A stretch of DNA of 64,000 nt from Nocardioides donggukensis (lineage in GTDB: Bacteria > Actinomycetota > Actinomycetes > Propionibacteriales > Nocardioidaceae): contig NZ_JACYXZ010000001.1 of NCBI RefSeq assembly GCF_014842875.1, forward strand, positions 682,001-746,000, written 5' to 3'. The stretch's first letter is position 1, and each line of letters starts with the position of its first letter. The translations under genes and the position numbers were made by a program. Positions 10,211 to 20,635 of the stretch are shown here, piece after piece. The notes under the pieces are model-generated. The model did not search any database, had not been told where the DNA came from, and was given only the letters and a program-made list of their open reading frames with translations.

Positions 10211-12100
10211 ATGACGTCCCCGGGGAGTGCTGACGACGCCGTCGAGGGCGGCCTGGACGAGCCCACCGAGCTGGAGCCCGAGCAGGGCTCGCTGGCCCTG
10301 GCCACCGAGCACGACCGGTGGACCCGGCCGGACTGGGAGCGGGCGGCGGCGGCGGTGCTGCGCAAGGCCCGCCGGATGTCCGAGGACGACCCCGACAGCG
10401 ACGTCTGGCGGGAGCTGACCCTGCGCACCCTCGACGACATCGAGGTCGCGCCGCTCGGCACCCCCGAGTCGGTCGAGGGCCTGGCCGCGACCGGTGCGCC
10501 CGGCGCGGCGCCGTACACCCGCGGTCGGCTGCCGGAGCGACCCGAGACCGGCTGGGACATCCGCCCGGTCTTCTCGGGCCCGGACCCCCGCGGCACCGCC
10601 GAGGCGGTCCTCGTCGACCTCGAGAACGGCGCGACCTCGGTCTGGCTGGACCTGGGTCAGGGGCTGCCCCCGGAGCAGCTGGGCGCGGTGCTGGAGAGCG
10701 TCTTCGTGGACCTGGCGCCGGTGGTCCTCACCGCGCCCGCGGACCCGGCAGGTGCCGCCCGGGCGCTGCTGGCGGTGCTCGAGGAGCGCGGGGTCGAGCC
10801 GGCGGAGGGCACGAACCTGGGCGCCGACCCGATCGGGGCGCAGGTGCGGGGCGGTCTCGAGTCGCTCGCCGGCACCCGGGCGTCGACCACCGAGGCGGAC
10901 GAGGCGCTGGTCGAGGTGGCCCGCCTGGCCCGGGACGCGGGCACCCTCGGTGTCGTCGTCGACGGCACGGCACTGCACGACCTCGGCGCCTCCGACGCCC
11001 AGGAGCTCGGCTACACCCTGGCCGTCGGCGCGGCGTACCTGCGGACGCTGACCGCCGCCGGGCTCGGGATGGAGGAGGCGCTCGGGCTCATCGAGTTCCG
11101 CTACGCCGCGACCGCCGAGCAGTTCCCCACGATCGCCAAGCTGCGGGCCGCCCGCCGTGCCTGGGCGCGGGTCGCCGAGCTCGGCGGCGCCGCCCCGGAG
11201 CACCGTGCGCAGCGCCAGCACGCGGTCACCTCGCGGCCGATGATGGCCAAGTACGACGCCTGGGTGAACATGCTGCGGACCACGGTGGCGGCCTTCGCCG
11301 CCGGTGTCGGCGGCGCGGACGCGGTGACCGTGCTGCCGTTCGACACCGCCCTCGGCGCGCCGGACGCCTTCGCCCGCCGGATCGCCCGCAACACCTCCTC
11401 GCTGCTGGTCTCGGAGTCCCACGTCGCCCGGGTGGCCGACCCGGCCGGCGGCTCGTTCGCCGTCGAGAGGCTCACCGACGACCTGGCCCGCGCTAGCTGG
11501 GAGGAGCTGGACCGGATCGAGGCCGCCGGTGGGATCCGCGCGGCCCTGGCCGACGGGTCCGTGCGGACCCGGGTCGAGGAGGTCTCGGCCCGGCGGGAGT
11601 CGGAGATCGCCCACCGGACTCGGCCGCTGACCGGGATCTCGGAGTTCCCCCACCTCGGCGAGACGCTGCCCGAGCGTGCCCCGTGGCCGGTCGAGGACCG
11701 GGTCCGCCGCTACGGCGCGTCGTTCGAGGCGCTGCGCGACGATCCCGCGGACCGGGCCGTCTTCCTCGCGACCATGGGCCCGGTCGCGGCGCACACGGCC
11801 CGCGCGACGTACGCCACGAACCTCCTCGCCGCCGGCGGGGTTGCGGTCGAGGCGGCCGGGCCGACCGACGGCGCCGACGCCGTGCTGGCGGCGTACGACG
11901 GCCAGCCGGTGGTCTGCCTGGCCGGCACCGACGCGACGTACGCCGAGTGGGGGGCCGAGCTGGTCGCCGCGCTGCGGGCCGCCGGGGCGCGGCACGTGGT
12001 CCTGGCCGGCCGACCGCGCGACCTGGAGGTCGACGACTCGTGCGCGGTGGGTGTGGACGCGCTCAGGTTCCTGCACACGACGAGGGAGAAGCTGGCATGA
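10211..12100 (+). CDS. mutA: Methylmalonyl-CoA mutase small (beta) subunit
   Basis: A 629-residue paralogue of the catalytic subunit. It pairs with MutB in the heterodimer that isomerises methylmalonyl-CoA and succinyl-CoA. It has the mutase TIM-barrel region (for example [20 protein letters not shown] and the [15 protein letters not shown] segments near residues 390-420). Its C-terminal Rossmann-like domain lacks the DxHxxG cobalamin histidine motif, as expected for the non-catalytic subunit. Acidic low-complexity residues fill the first 30 positions. It is coupled to mutB by an ATGA overlap. Confidence 0.93.
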   Translation: MTSPGSADDAVEGGLDEPTELEPEQGSLALATEHDRWTRPDWERAAAAVLRKARRMSEDDPDSDVWRELTLRTLDDIEVAPLGTPESVEGLAATGAPGAAPYTRGRLPERPETGWDIRPVFSGPDPRGTAEAVLVDLENGATSVWLDLGQGLPPEQLGAVLESVFVDLAPVVLTAPADPAGAARALLAVLEERGVEPAEGTNLGADPIGAQVRGGLESLAGTRASTTEADEALVEVARLARDAGTLGVVVDGTALHDLGASDAQELGYTLAVGAAYLRTLTAAGLGMEEALGLIEFRYAATAEQFPTIAKLRAARRAWARVAELGGAAPEHRAQRQHAVTSRPMMAKYDAWVNMLRTTVAAFAAGVGGADAVTVLPFDTALGAPDAFARRIARNTSSLLVSESHVARVADPAGGSFAVERLTDDLARASWEELDRIEAAGGIRAALADGSVRTRVEEVSARRESEIAHRTRPLTGISEFPHLGETLPERAPWPVEDRVRRYGASFEALRDDPADRAVFLATMGPVAAHTARATYATNLLAAGGVAVEAAGPTDGADAVLAAYDGQPVVCLAGTDATYAEWGAELVAALRAAGARHVVLAGRPRDLEVDDSCAVGVDALRFLHTTREKLA

Positions 12101-14268
12101 GCATCCCGGAGAGCTTCGCGGGGCTGCCGCTCGACGGTGGGTCCGACACGCCCGCCGACGCCCGCCCCTCCACCGGCGGCGAGCCGTGGCAGAGCCCGGA
12201 GGGGATCGGGATCCTCCCGGTCTACGGTCCCGAGCACCTCGAGGGGCTCGACGCGCTCGACACCCTCCCCGGGCTGAGCCCGTTCCTGCGCGGGCCCTAC
12301 CCGACGATGTACACCACCCAGCCGTGGACGATCCGGCAGTACGCCGGATTCTCGACCGCCGAGGAGTCCAACGCGTTCTACCGCCGCAACCTGGCGGCCG
12401 GGCAGAAGGGCCTCAGCGTGGCCTTCGACCTCGCCACCCACCGCGGCTACGACTCCGACCACCCCCGGGTGCGCGGCGACGTCGGCATGGCCGGGGTGGC
12501 GATCGACTCGATCTACGACGCGCGCACGCTCTTCGACGGGATCCCGCTCGACGAGATGTCGGTCTCGATGACGATGAACGGCGCCGTGCTGCCGGTGATG
12601 GCGCTCTACATCGTCGCGGCCGAGGAGCAGGGGGTGGCGCCGGAGCAGCTCGCGGGGACCATCCAGAACGACATCCTCAAGGAGTTCATGGTCCGCAACA
12701 CCTACATCTACCCGCCGGCGCCGAGCATGCGGATCATCTCCGACATCTTCGCCTACACCGCCGAGCGGATGCCGCGGTTCAACTCGATCTCGATCTCCGG
12801 CTACCACATCCAGGAGGCGGGGGCGACCGCCGACCTGGAGCTGGCCTACACCCTCGCGGACGGGGTGGAGTACCTCCGGGCCGGCCTCGGCGCCGGGCTC
12901 GACATCGACCGGTTCGCGCCGCGCCTGAGCTTCTTCTGGGCGGTCGGCATGAACTTCTTCATGGAGGTCGCGAAGATGCGCGCGGCCCGGGCGCTGTGGG
13001 CGCGGCTGGTCCGCGACTTCGACCCCCGGAACCCGAAGTCGCTGTCCCTGCGCACCCACAGCCAGACCAGCGGCTGGTCGCTGACCGCCCAGGACGTCTT
13101 CAACAACGTCCAGCGCACCTGCATCGAGGCGATGGCCGCGACCCAGGGCCACACCCAGTCCCTGCACACCAACGCCCTCGACGAGGCGATCGCGCTGCCG
13201 ACGGACTTCTCGGCGCGGATCGCCCGGAACACCCAGCTGATGCTGCAGCAGGAGTCCGGCACCACCGGCGTCATCGACCCGTGGGCCGGCTCCTACTACG
13301 TCGAGCGGCTCACCCACGACCTCGCCGAGCGGGCGTGGGCGCACATCCAGGAGGCCGAGCGGGCCGGCGGGATGGCGAAGGCCATCGAGCAGGGCATCCC
13401 GAAGATGCGCATCGAGGAGGCCGCGGCCCGCACCCAGGCCCGGATCGACGGCGGCTCGCAGGCGGTGATCGGGGTCAACACCTACCGGCTCGCCGACGAG
13501 GACCCCCTCGACGTGCTCCGGGTCGACAACGACGACGTCCTCAAGCGCCAGCTGGCCAAGCTGGAGCGGCTGCGCGCCGAGCGCGACGACGACGACGTAC
13601 GCCGCACGCTCGAGGCCCTGACCGCCTCGGCCGGGGAGGGGCACCGCGAGGGCGGCTCGCTGGACGGCAACCTGCTGAAGCTGGCCGTCGACGCGGCCCG
13701 GGCCAAGGCCACCGTCGGCGAGATCTCCGAGGCCCTGGAGAAGGTCTACGGGCGGCACCAGGCGGTGATCCGTACGATCTCCGGTGTGTACCGCGACGAG
13801 TCGGCCCAGGCGGCCGACGGCAAGCTGCAGGCGGTCCTCGATGCCACCGAGCGGTTCGAGGAGGAGGAGGGTCGGCGCCCGCGGATCCTCGTCGCCAAGA
13901 TGGGCCAGGACGGGCACGACCGCGGCCAGAAGGTGGTGGTGACCGCCTTCGCTGACATGGGCTTCGACGTCGACGTGGGGCCGTTGTTCTCCACGCCGGA
14001 GGAGGTCGCCCAGCAGGCCGTCGACGCCGACGTCCACATCATCGGGGTCTCCTCGCTCGCCGCCGGCCACCTCGCGCTGCTGCCGGCGCTGCGCTCGGCG
14101 CTGGCCGAGCTCGACCGTCCCGACATCATGGTCGTCATCGGCGGCGTGATCCCGCCCGACGACGTGCCGACGCTCCTCGAGATGGGGGCGGCCGCGGTCT
14201 TCCTGCCGGGCACCGTCATCGCGGACTCGGCGCTGGACCTGCTCGCGAAGCTGTCGGCCGACGGCTGA
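12097..14268 (+). CDS. mutB: Methylmalonyl-CoA mutase large (alpha) subunit
   Basis: A 723-residue catalytic subunit using adenosylcobalamin. The substrate-barrel segment [20 protein letters not shown] lies near residue 70, with [11 protein letters not shown] near 310. The C-terminal B12 domain has [10 protein letters not shown] (DxHxxG, with His as lower axial cobalt ligand) near residue 605, followed by the usual S-L and GG signatures. It starts at the ATG overlapping the mutA stop. It supplies succinyl-CoA from propionyl-CoA and odd-chain or branched acids. Its TGATG overlap with meaB shows one transcription unit. Confidence 0.96.
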   Translation: MSIPESFAGLPLDGGSDTPADARPSTGGEPWQSPEGIGILPVYGPEHLEGLDALDTLPGLSPFLRGPYPTMYTTQPWTIRQYAGFSTAEESNAFYRRNLAAGQKGLSVAFDLATHRGYDSDHPRVRGDVGMAGVAIDSIYDARTLFDGIPLDEMSVSMTMNGAVLPVMALYIVAAEEQGVAPEQLAGTIQNDILKEFMVRNTYIYPPAPSMRIISDIFAYTAERMPRFNSISISGYHIQEAGATADLELAYTLADGVEYLRAGLGAGLDIDRFAPRLSFFWAVGMNFFMEVAKMRAARALWARLVRDFDPRNPKSLSLRTHSQTSGWSLTAQDVFNNVQRTCIEAMAATQGHTQSLHTNALDEAIALPTDFSARIARNTQLMLQQESGTTGVIDPWAGSYYVERLTHDLAERAWAHIQEAERAGGMAKAIEQGIPKMRIEEAAARTQARIDGGSQAVIGVNTYRLADEDPLDVLRVDNDDVLKRQLAKLERLRAERDDDDVRRTLEALTASAGEGHREGGSLDGNLLKLAVDAARAKATVGEISEALEKVYGRHQAVIRTISGVYRDESAQAADGKLQAVLDATERFEEEEGRRPRILVAKMGQDGHDRGQKVVVTAFADMGFDVDVGPLFSTPEEVAQQAVDADVHIIGVSSLAAGHLALLPALRSALAELDRPDIMVVIGGVIPPDDVPTLLEMGAAAVFLPGTVIADSALDLLAKLSADG

Positions 14269-15287
14269 TGGCGGCCGCGGGTGGGCCGGCGCGACGCCCG
14301 GTCGACGTCGCCGAGCTGGTCGCCGGGGTCCGTGCCGGCCGGCGCGGGGCGGTGTCCCGGGCGATCACGCTCGTGGAGTCGTCTCGCACCGACCACCGGG
14401 CCGCGGCGCGCGAGCTGCTGGCCGAGCTGGCCCCGGACCCGGCGGCACGGCCGTCGGTCCGGGTCGGCATCTCCGGCGTCCCCGGCGTGGGCAAGTCGAC
14501 GTTCATCGAGACCCTCGGTGAGGACCTGACCGAGGCCGGCCACCGCGTGGGTGTGCTCGCCGTGGACCCGTCCTCGGTGCGCACCGGCGGCTCGGTCCTC
14601 GGTGACAAGACCAGGATGGCGCGGCTGTCGGTCAACCCGGCCGCCTACATCCGCCCGTCGCCGGCGGCCGGCACCCTGGGCGGGGTAGCCCGGGCCACCT
14701 CTCAGGCGATGCTGGTGCTCGAGGCGGCGGGGTACGACGTGGTGCTGGTCGAGACGGTCGGCGTCGGGCAGTCCGAGGTGACCGTCGCCGGGATGGTCGA
14801 CACCTTCCTGTTCCTGACCCTGGCCCGCACCGGTGACCAGCTCCAGGGCATCAAGAAGGGAATCCTCGAGATCGCGGACGTGATCGCGGTCAACAAGGCC
14901 GACGACGACGGCGGCCCGGGGGACCACCGGGCCGAGGCCAGGGTGGCCGCCCGGGACCTCGCCGGTGCGCTCCGGTTGGTGCACGGGCGGGGGGAGTGGG
15001 CCCCACCCGTGGTGACCTGCTCCGGTCTCACCGACGTGGGCGTCGACGAGGTCTGGGCCCGGGTGCTCGCGCACCGCGACCACCTCGGCGCCGAGGGGCT
15101 GGCCGCGAAGCGCGCCGCGCAGCAGCTGGACTTCACCTGGGCGCTCGTGCGCGACGAGCTCGAGCAGCGACTGCGCCGGTCCGCTGGGGTGGCCCGGGTC
15201 CGGGACGAGGTGCGCGCGGCGGTGCTCGCGGGCGAGCTGGCCGCCCCCGCGGCCGCCGACCGGCTGCTCGCGGCCTACGACGACTGA
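14268..15287 (+). CDS. meaB: Methylmalonyl-CoA mutase-associated GTPase
   Basis: A 339-residue G3E-type P-loop GTPase that gates cobalamin loading and protects MutAB from inactivation. The Walker A motif is GVPGVGKST near residue 68. The base-recognition motif NKAD is near residue 207, and an ETVGVGQSE switch region lies near 160. The C-terminal helices are the dimerisation arm. It begins on the last base of the mutB stop (TGATG), as in many bacteria where the chaperone is co-translated with its mutase. Confidence 0.95.
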   Translation: MAAAGGPARRPVDVAELVAGVRAGRRGAVSRAITLVESSRTDHRAAARELLAELAPDPAARPSVRVGISGVPGVGKSTFIETLGEDLTEAGHRVGVLAVDPSSVRTGGSVLGDKTRMARLSVNPAAYIRPSPAAGTLGGVARATSQAMLVLEAAGYDVVLVETVGVGQSEVTVAGMVDTFLFLTLARTGDQLQGIKKGILEIADVIAVNKADDDGGPGDHRAEARVAARDLAGALRLVHGRGEWAPPVVTCSGLTDVGVDEVWARVLAHRDHLGAEGLAAKRAAQQLDFTWALVRDELEQRLRRSAGVARVRDEVRAAVLAGELAAPAAADRLLAAYDD

Positions 15288-15320
15288 GGCGTCCCCCGGG
15301 CGCCGGACCCGCGACGTCGG

Positions 15321-15326
15321 TATCCT
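15321..15326 (+). promoter_or_regulatory. Probable -10 box TATCCT upstream of the M20 hydrolase gene
   Basis: TATCCT ends nine bases before the ATG at 15336. A start about seven bases downstream of the box would leave a leader of only a couple of bases. No ribosome site is visible. Confidence 0.45.
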
Positions 15327-15335
15327 CGTCGGAAC

Positions 15336-16598
15336 ATGTCTGTCTCCCCCGAAGCCCCCTCCGACGAGCACTCCGATCTCCGGTCCGACGCCCGCCGCGT
15401 GGTCGCGGCCACCGTCGACGCCTGCGAGCCCGAGCTGATCGAGATGCGCCGCGACCTGCACGCGCACCCCGAGCTGTCCTGGAACGAGGTCCGCACGACC
15501 GAGCGGATCGCGGTCCGGCTGGAGGCGGTGGGCCTGCGGGTGCGACGTCTCCCGCGCAGCGGCCTGCTCGCCGAGGTCGGTGACAGCGGCCCCCTGGTCG
15601 CGCTGCGGGCCGACCTGGACGCCCTGCCGGTCGAGGACCGGACCACGGAGCCCTGGGCGAGCACCGTGTCCGGCGTGGCCCACGCGTGCGGTCACGACGT
15701 GCACGCCTCGGCCCTCACCGGGGCCGGGCTGGCCCTGGCGGAGGTGCACCGGGCCGGGCTGCTGCCGGGCCGGGTGCGGCTGCTCTTCCAGCCCGCCGAG
15801 GAGGTCATGCCCGGCGGCGCGCTGGACCTCATGGCACAGGGTGCGCTGGACGGCGTCAGCCGGGTCTTCGGGCTGCACTGCGACCCGACCATCGACGTGG
15901 GCGAGGTCGGCCTTCGGGAGGGCCCGCTCACCGGCGCCGCGGACGCCCTCCAGGTCGACCTCAAGGGCAAGGGCGGCCACACCTCGCGCCCGCACCTCAC
16001 CGAGGACCTGACGTTCGCCCTCGGCAAGCTGGTGACCGAGCTCCCCGCGATCCTCTCGCGCAGGCTGGACCCCCGCGCCGGGGTGAGCGTGGTCTGGGGC
16101 ATGGTCCGGGCCGGGGCCACCCACAACGTCATCCCGGCGACCGGACGGGTGGCCGGGACCGTGCGGATGCTCGACGCCGTGGCCTGGGCGGACGCCGAGC
16201 GGATCATCCGGGAGCTGGTCGACCAGATCGTCGGCCCGTACGGCGTCGCCGCGGAGATCACCTACCAGCAGGGGGTGCCGCCGGTGGTCAACGAGCACCT
16301 GGCCACCGCCCTGCTCGGCCGCTCGATCGAGGCGGTGCTCGGGGAGGAGGGCCACGTGCCCACCCAGCAGAGCCTTGGCGGCGAGGACTTCGGCTGGTAC
16401 CTCGACCGGGTCCCGGGGGCCATGGGCCGGCTGGGCACCCGCACCCCGGGCGGGCCGACCTACGACCTGCACCAGGGGGACCTGCTGGTCGACGAGCGGG
16501 CCACCGCCATCGGTGCCAGGGTGCTCGCCCAGGTGGCCGTCGAGACCCTGGGGCACCCCTCTGACCAGGCGGTCCCCGGGGGCCGGGTCACCGACTGA
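15336..16598 (+). CDS. M20 family metallo-amidohydrolase
   Basis: A 420-residue protein of the M20D (aminoacylase/IAA-amino acid hydrolase/AmiA-AmiB) group. The catalytic domain shows RRDLHAHPELSWNE, LRADLDALPVED (metal-binding Asp), ACGHDVHAS (metal-binding His) and FQPAEEVMPGGA (catalytic and bridging Glu). The dimerisation lid has GGHTSRPH and ATHNVIPATG. The conserved C-terminal GGEDFGWYLDRVPG supplies the last ligand region. The substrate is not predictable. In M. tuberculosis the related amiA1/amiB1 genes sit close to deoD, pmmB and sdh, similar to this neighbourhood. Confidence 0.88.
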   Translation: MSVSPEAPSDEHSDLRSDARRVVAATVDACEPELIEMRRDLHAHPELSWNEVRTTERIAVRLEAVGLRVRRLPRSGLLAEVGDSGPLVALRADLDALPVEDRTTEPWASTVSGVAHACGHDVHASALTGAGLALAEVHRAGLLPGRVRLLFQPAEEVMPGGALDLMAQGALDGVSRVFGLHCDPTIDVGEVGLREGPLTGAADALQVDLKGKGGHTSRPHLTEDLTFALGKLVTELPAILSRRLDPRAGVSVVWGMVRAGATHNVIPATGRVAGTVRMLDAVAWADAERIIRELVDQIVGPYGVAAEITYQQGVPPVVNEHLATALLGRSIEAVLGEEGHVPTQQSLGGEDFGWYLDRVPGAMGRLGTRTPGGPTYDLHQGDLLVDERATAIGARVLAQVAVETLGHPSDQAVPGGRVTD

Positions 16599-16699
16599 TA
16601 ACAGTTCCGTGTCAGGCGACGGGAACGGCGGAACCCGGTCTAGGGTGTGCGCGAGTACGCGCCCATGGCGGGCGGGTTGACCCCAGATCAGGAGGCGCC

Positions 16700-17788
16700 G
16701 TGAAGACGACGGCACGTGTGGCAGCGCTGGTGTGCAGTTCTGCACTCATCTTGGCCGGTTGCGGTGAGCGATCGGACGACAGCAACGCGAGCGGCAGCGA
16801 GACGCCGACGGCGAGCGAGTCCACCAGCGAGGCGCCGAAGGAGGACCACCCCGACTACAAGGCGTGCATGGTCTCCGACTCCGGCGGCTTCGACGACAAG
16901 TCCTTCAACCAGACGTCCTACGCCGGCCTGCAGAACGCCGAGGAGAACCTCGGTGTGAAGACCGCCGAGGTCGAGTCCAACGCGCCGACCGAGTTCGCGG
17001 ACAACATCAACGCGCTGGTCAAGCAGAACTGCAACAGCATCACGACCGTCGGCTTCCTGCTCGGCGACGCCACGCTGGCGGCGGCGAAGAAGAACAAGAA
17101 GGTCAACTTCTCGATCGTCGACTTCGCCTACGACAAGGCCCCCGCGAACCTCAAGGGCCTGACCTTCAACACCGCCGAGCCCGCGTTCCTCGCCGGCTAC
17201 CTGGCGGCGGCGAAGTCCGAGACCGGCGTCGTGGGCACCTTCGGTGGCCTCAACATCCCGACCGTGACGATCTTCATGACCGGCTTCGTGCAGGGTGTGG
17301 AGAAGTTCAACGAGGACGAGGGCGCCGACGTGAAGGTCATCGGCTGGGACCCCGAGTCGCAGAAGGGCTCGTTCACGAACGACTTCGAGTCCAAGACCAA
17401 GGGCCAGAGCAGCGCTGAGGAGATGATCACGCAGGGTGCGGACATCATCTTCCCGGTCGCCGGTCCGGCCGGCCTCGGCGGCCTGCAGGCCGCCCAGGAC
17501 AACGACGTCTGGGGCATCTGGGTCGACACCGACGGCTGCGTCTCGGCCGAGGAGTACTGCGACGTGCTGCTGACCTCGGTCATGAAGGGCATGGACGTGG
17601 CGGTCGAGGAGGCCATCCGCGCCGGGGCCAACGACGAGTTCGACAACGAGGTCTACGTCGGCACGCTCGACAACGGCGGCGTCGCGCTGGCGCCGTACGG
17701 CCCGAACGCCGACATCGACGACGAGCTGGACGCCACCATCCAGGACCTGCGTCAGCAGATCATCGACGGCGAGATCACCGTCGGCTGA
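16700..17788 (+). CDS. BMP-family nucleoside-binding lipoprotein of an ABC importer
   Basis: A 362-residue exported lipoprotein. The signal peptide MKTTARVAALVCSSALILAGC ends in a lipobox with Cys21. A Ser/Thr/Glu-rich linker follows, then the Bmp/Med domain starting at YKACMVSDSGGFDDKSFNQ. This family captures purine or pyrimidine nucleosides outside the membrane. Start: GTG 16700 with AGGAGG a few bases upstream. A TAGGGT at 16641-16646 is a plausible -10. It is followed by a strong hairpin and then the ATPase gene, so it is probably the most abundant product of the unit. Confidence 0.9.
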   Translation: MKTTARVAALVCSSALILAGCGERSDDSNASGSETPTASESTSEAPKEDHPDYKACMVSDSGGFDDKSFNQTSYAGLQNAEENLGVKTAEVESNAPTEFADNINALVKQNCNSITTVGFLLGDATLAAAKKNKKVNFSIVDFAYDKAPANLKGLTFNTAEPAFLAGYLAAAKSETGVVGTFGGLNIPTVTIFMTGFVQGVEKFNEDEGADVKVIGWDPESQKGSFTNDFESKTKGQSSAEEMITQGADIIFPVAGPAGLGGLQAAQDNDVWGIWVDTDGCVSAEEYCDVLLTSVMKGMDVAVEEAIRAGANDEFDNEVYVGTLDNGGVALAPYGPNADIDDELDATIQDLRQQIIDGEITVG

Positions 17789-17817
17789 CAGCCGGCACGC
17801 AGGACACGCGACACCAG

Positions 17818-17844
17818 GTCGGGGCGGGGCTATCCCGCCCCGAC
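17818..17844 (+). terminator. Strong hairpin between the binding-protein and ATPase genes
   Basis: A perfect 11-base stem (GTCGGGGCGGG / CCCGCCCCGAC) closes a five-base loop GCTAT. It is followed by a weak T-bearing stretch TTGCGCGTTCT. It sits in the 127-base gap and could terminate or attenuate transcription or protect the upstream mRNA, making binding protein exceed the ATPase and permeases. Confidence 0.7.
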
Positions 17845-17915
17845 TTGCGCGTTCTAGTCTCTAGCCTGACGCCCACCCGAAGGGGTGCGCGGCGACCCGT
17901 GCACAAAGGAGTGCG

Positions 17916-19436
17916 ATGAAGCTCGAGATCCGGGGGCTGACCAAGCGATTCGGCTCGTTCACGGCGAACGACGCGATCGACCTGACCATCGAGCCGGGCG
18001 AGATCCACTGCCTGCTCGGCGAGAACGGCGCCGGCAAGTCGACCTTGATGAACATGCTCTACGGCCTGCTGGACCCCTCGGAGGGCGAGATCCTGGTCGA
18101 CGACCGGCCGGTCACGTTCGTCACGCCGGCCGACTCGATCGCCGCCGGCATCGGCATGGTCCACCAGCACTTCATGCTCGTCCCGGTGTTCACCGTGGCG
18201 GAGAACGTCATGCTCGGTCGCGAGCAGACCCGGGGCCTGGGGGTGCTCAACCGCGCCGAGGCCGCGGCCCGGGTGCGCGAGCTCTCCGAGCGGTACGGCC
18301 TGAGGGTCGACCCGGACCGGCTCGTCGAGGACCTCCCGGTGGGCGTCCAGCAGCGGGTCGAGATCATCAAGGCCCTCGCCAACGACGCCCAGGTGCTGAT
18401 CCTCGACGAGCCGACCGCGGTGCTCACGCCGCAGGAGATCGACGAGCTCATGCAGATCATGCGCGAGCTCAAGGCCAAGGGCACCTCGATCATCTTCATC
18501 ACCCACAAGCTCAGGGAGGTCAAGGCGGTCGGCGACCGGATCAGCGTGATCCGGCGCGGCAAGGTCGTCGGGACCGCCTCGCCGGACACCTCGGAGGCCG
18601 AGCTCGCCGAGATGATGGTCGGCCGGTCGGTCAAGCTCACCGTCGACAAGGACGCCGCGACGACCGGCGAGGTCGTCCTCGACGCGCGCGGCGTGACCGT
18701 GGTCGACCCCCGCGGGCACCAGGTCGTCAAGGACGTCTCGTTCGAGGCCCGCGCCGGGGAGGTGCTGGGCATCGCCGGCGTCCAGGGCAACGGCCAGACC
18801 GAGCTCATCAAGTCGCTGCTGGGCCTGGTCAGGCCGGCCGCCGGCGAGATCTGGCTGGACGGGCGCAACATCAGCACGCACGGCCCGCGGGAGTCCCTGG
18901 AGGACGGCATCGGCTACATCCCGGAGGACCGCGCCCACGACGGGTACGTCGGCTCGTTCAGCGTCCGGGAGAACCTCGTGCTCGACCTGTACCGCAGTGA
19001 CGACTTCTCCCGGGGACCGGCGCTGAACCGCGAGGCGATCGCCGCCAACGCGCGCAGCCGGATCGAGGAGTTCGACATCCGCACCGAGACGGCCGACTCC
19101 CCGGTGAGCTCCCTCTCGGGGGGCAACCAGCAGAAGGTCGTCGTCGCCCGCGAGTTCTCGCGGCCGCTGAAGGTGCTGATCGCCTCGCAGCCGACCCGCG
19201 GCGTCGACGTCGGCTCCATCGAGTTCATCCACAAGCGGATCATCGAGGAGCGCGACCGCGGGACCGCGGTGATCATCGTCTCGACCGAGCTGGACGAGAT
19301 CTTCGGTCTCTCCGACCGGATCGCGGTGATGTACGACGGCCGCATCGTCGGCACCGTCACGCCCGACATCGCCCGCGAGGACATCGGCCTGATGATGGCC
19401 GGAGCCCACGAGCCCGCCGAGGGAGGAGCCGCATGA
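17916..19436 (+). CDS. Nucleoside/sugar-type ABC importer ATPase with two ABC domains
   Basis: A 506-residue cytoplasmic ATPase of the RbsA/NupO (BMP-associated) kind. Domain 1 has Walker A GENGAGKST, Walker B LILDEPTAVL and a degenerate signature (LPVGVQQRVEI). Domain 2 has a degenerate Walker A (GVQGNGQTEL), the signature LSGGNQQKVVVAREF and a Walker B in which the usual catalytic region reads LIASQPTRGVD. Asymmetric sites like this are normal in the family. It starts at ATG 17916 after an AAGGAG-type site and overlaps the first permease by four bases. Confidence 0.93.
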   Translation: MKLEIRGLTKRFGSFTANDAIDLTIEPGEIHCLLGENGAGKSTLMNMLYGLLDPSEGEILVDDRPVTFVTPADSIAAGIGMVHQHFMLVPVFTVAENVMLGREQTRGLGVLNRAEAAARVRELSERYGLRVDPDRLVEDLPVGVQQRVEIIKALANDAQVLILDEPTAVLTPQEIDELMQIMRELKAKGTSIIFITHKLREVKAVGDRISVIRRGKVVGTASPDTSEAELAEMMVGRSVKLTVDKDAATTGEVVLDARGVTVVDPRGHQVVKDVSFEARAGEVLGIAGVQGNGQTELIKSLLGLVRPAAGEIWLDGRNISTHGPRESLEDGIGYIPEDRAHDGYVGSFSVRENLVLDLYRSDDFSRGPALNREAIAANARSRIEEFDIRTETADSPVSSLSGGNQQKVVVAREFSRPLKVLIASQPTRGVDVGSIEFIHKRIIEERDRGTAVIIVSTELDEIFGLSDRIAVMYDGRIVGTVTPDIAREDIGLMMAGAHEPAEGGAA

Positions 19437-20635
19437 GCGACCCCACGACCACCGAGAAGCCGGTCGCGCCCGAGCCCGAGCGCCCGGCCCGCTCCCGCGC
19501 GGCCTCCTCCATGCAGTCCTGGCTGCCGACGGTGAAGGACTCGGTCGCCGCGATCGTGCTCGCGCTGCTGGTCGGCGCGGTGCTGATCATGTTCTCGACG
19601 CCACGGGTGATCGAGTCCCTGTCGTACTTCTTCTCCTACCCGTGGGACTTCTTCAAGTTCTCCGGGATCGCGGTCTTCGACGGCTACTCGGCGCTGGTCC
19701 GCGGCTCGGTGGGGTCCGGGTCCTCGCTGGTGCGCACGATCGAGCGGGCCGCGCCGCTGATCTGCGCGGGCCTCGGCGTGACGCTGGCCTTCCGCGCCGG
19801 AATGTTCAACATCGGGGCGCAGGGGCAGATGATCCTCGGTGCCGTCGCCGCCGGCTACATCGGCTTCCACTACGACCTGCCGGTCGGCCTGCACCTGCTG
19901 CTCGCCCTGGCCGGGGCGATCGTGCTCGGCGGGCTCTGGGGCGGGATCGCCGGCTTCCTCAAGGCGCGGACCGGGGCCCACGAGGTGATCACCACGATCA
20001 TGCTCAACTACGTGGGACGCTTCGTCATCCTGTTCTTCCTGGGCAAGGAGACCTTCCAGCGGCCCAACTCCGACAACCTGCTCTCGCCCCCGGTGAACGA
20101 CTCCGCCACCTTCCCGGCCGTGTTCGGGCTGCACCTCGGTGTGCTGCTGGCGATCGTCGCCGCCCTCGGCATCTGGTGGCTGCTCGAGCGCAGCACCTGG
20201 GGCTTCGAGATCCGGGCCGTCGGTGCCAACCCCCAGGCGGCCCGCACCGCCGGCATGAGCGTCTCGAGGGTGTACATCACGGCCATGGTCGTGGCCGGGA
20301 TGCTGTCCGGCCTCGCGGTGTCGATGATGGTGCTCGGCCGCCAGGACCCGCTCACCGACCAGATCGCCGGCAGCGTCGGCTTCGACGCGATCACGGTGGC
20401 CCTGCTGGGCCGCGCCACGCCGCTCGGCACGGTGCTCGCCGGGCTGCTGTTCGGCGCCCTGTCCGCCGGTGGCCTGACGATGCAGGCCGCCGCCGGCGTG
20501 CCGCCCGAGCTGGCACAGGTCCTGCAGGCACTGATCGTGCTGTTCGTGGCCGCCCCCGCCCTCGTCCGTGGCCTGTTCCGGCTGCGCGGTGACGGCCAGG
20601 CGGTCGGCGTCGAGGCGAAGGGATGGGGAGGATGA
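19433..20635 (+). CDS. ABC importer permease 1 (nucleoside/simple sugar)
   Basis: A 400-residue inner-membrane permease with about nine to ten hydrophobic segments after a 45-residue charged N-terminus. FRAGMFNIGAQGQMILGA near residue 125 is the family's conserved loop (NIGxxGQ), and GANPQAARTAGM near 265 is the ATPase-contact region. It pairs with the next gene product to form the channel. Start: ATG 19433 overlapping the ATPase stop. Confidence 0.92.
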   Translation: MSDPTTTEKPVAPEPERPARSRAASSMQSWLPTVKDSVAAIVLALLVGAVLIMFSTPRVIESLSYFFSYPWDFFKFSGIAVFDGYSALVRGSVGSGSSLVRTIERAAPLICAGLGVTLAFRAGMFNIGAQGQMILGAVAAGYIGFHYDLPVGLHLLLALAGAIVLGGLWGGIAGFLKARTGAHEVITTIMLNYVGRFVILFFLGKETFQRPNSDNLLSPPVNDSATFPAVFGLHLGVLLAIVAALGIWWLLERSTWGFEIRAVGANPQAARTAGMSVSRVYITAMVVAGMLSGLAVSMMVLGRQDPLTDQIAGSVGFDAITVALLGRATPLGTVLAGLLFGALSAGGLTMQAAAGVPPELAQVLQALIVLFVAAPALVRGLFRLRGDGQAVGVEAKGWGG

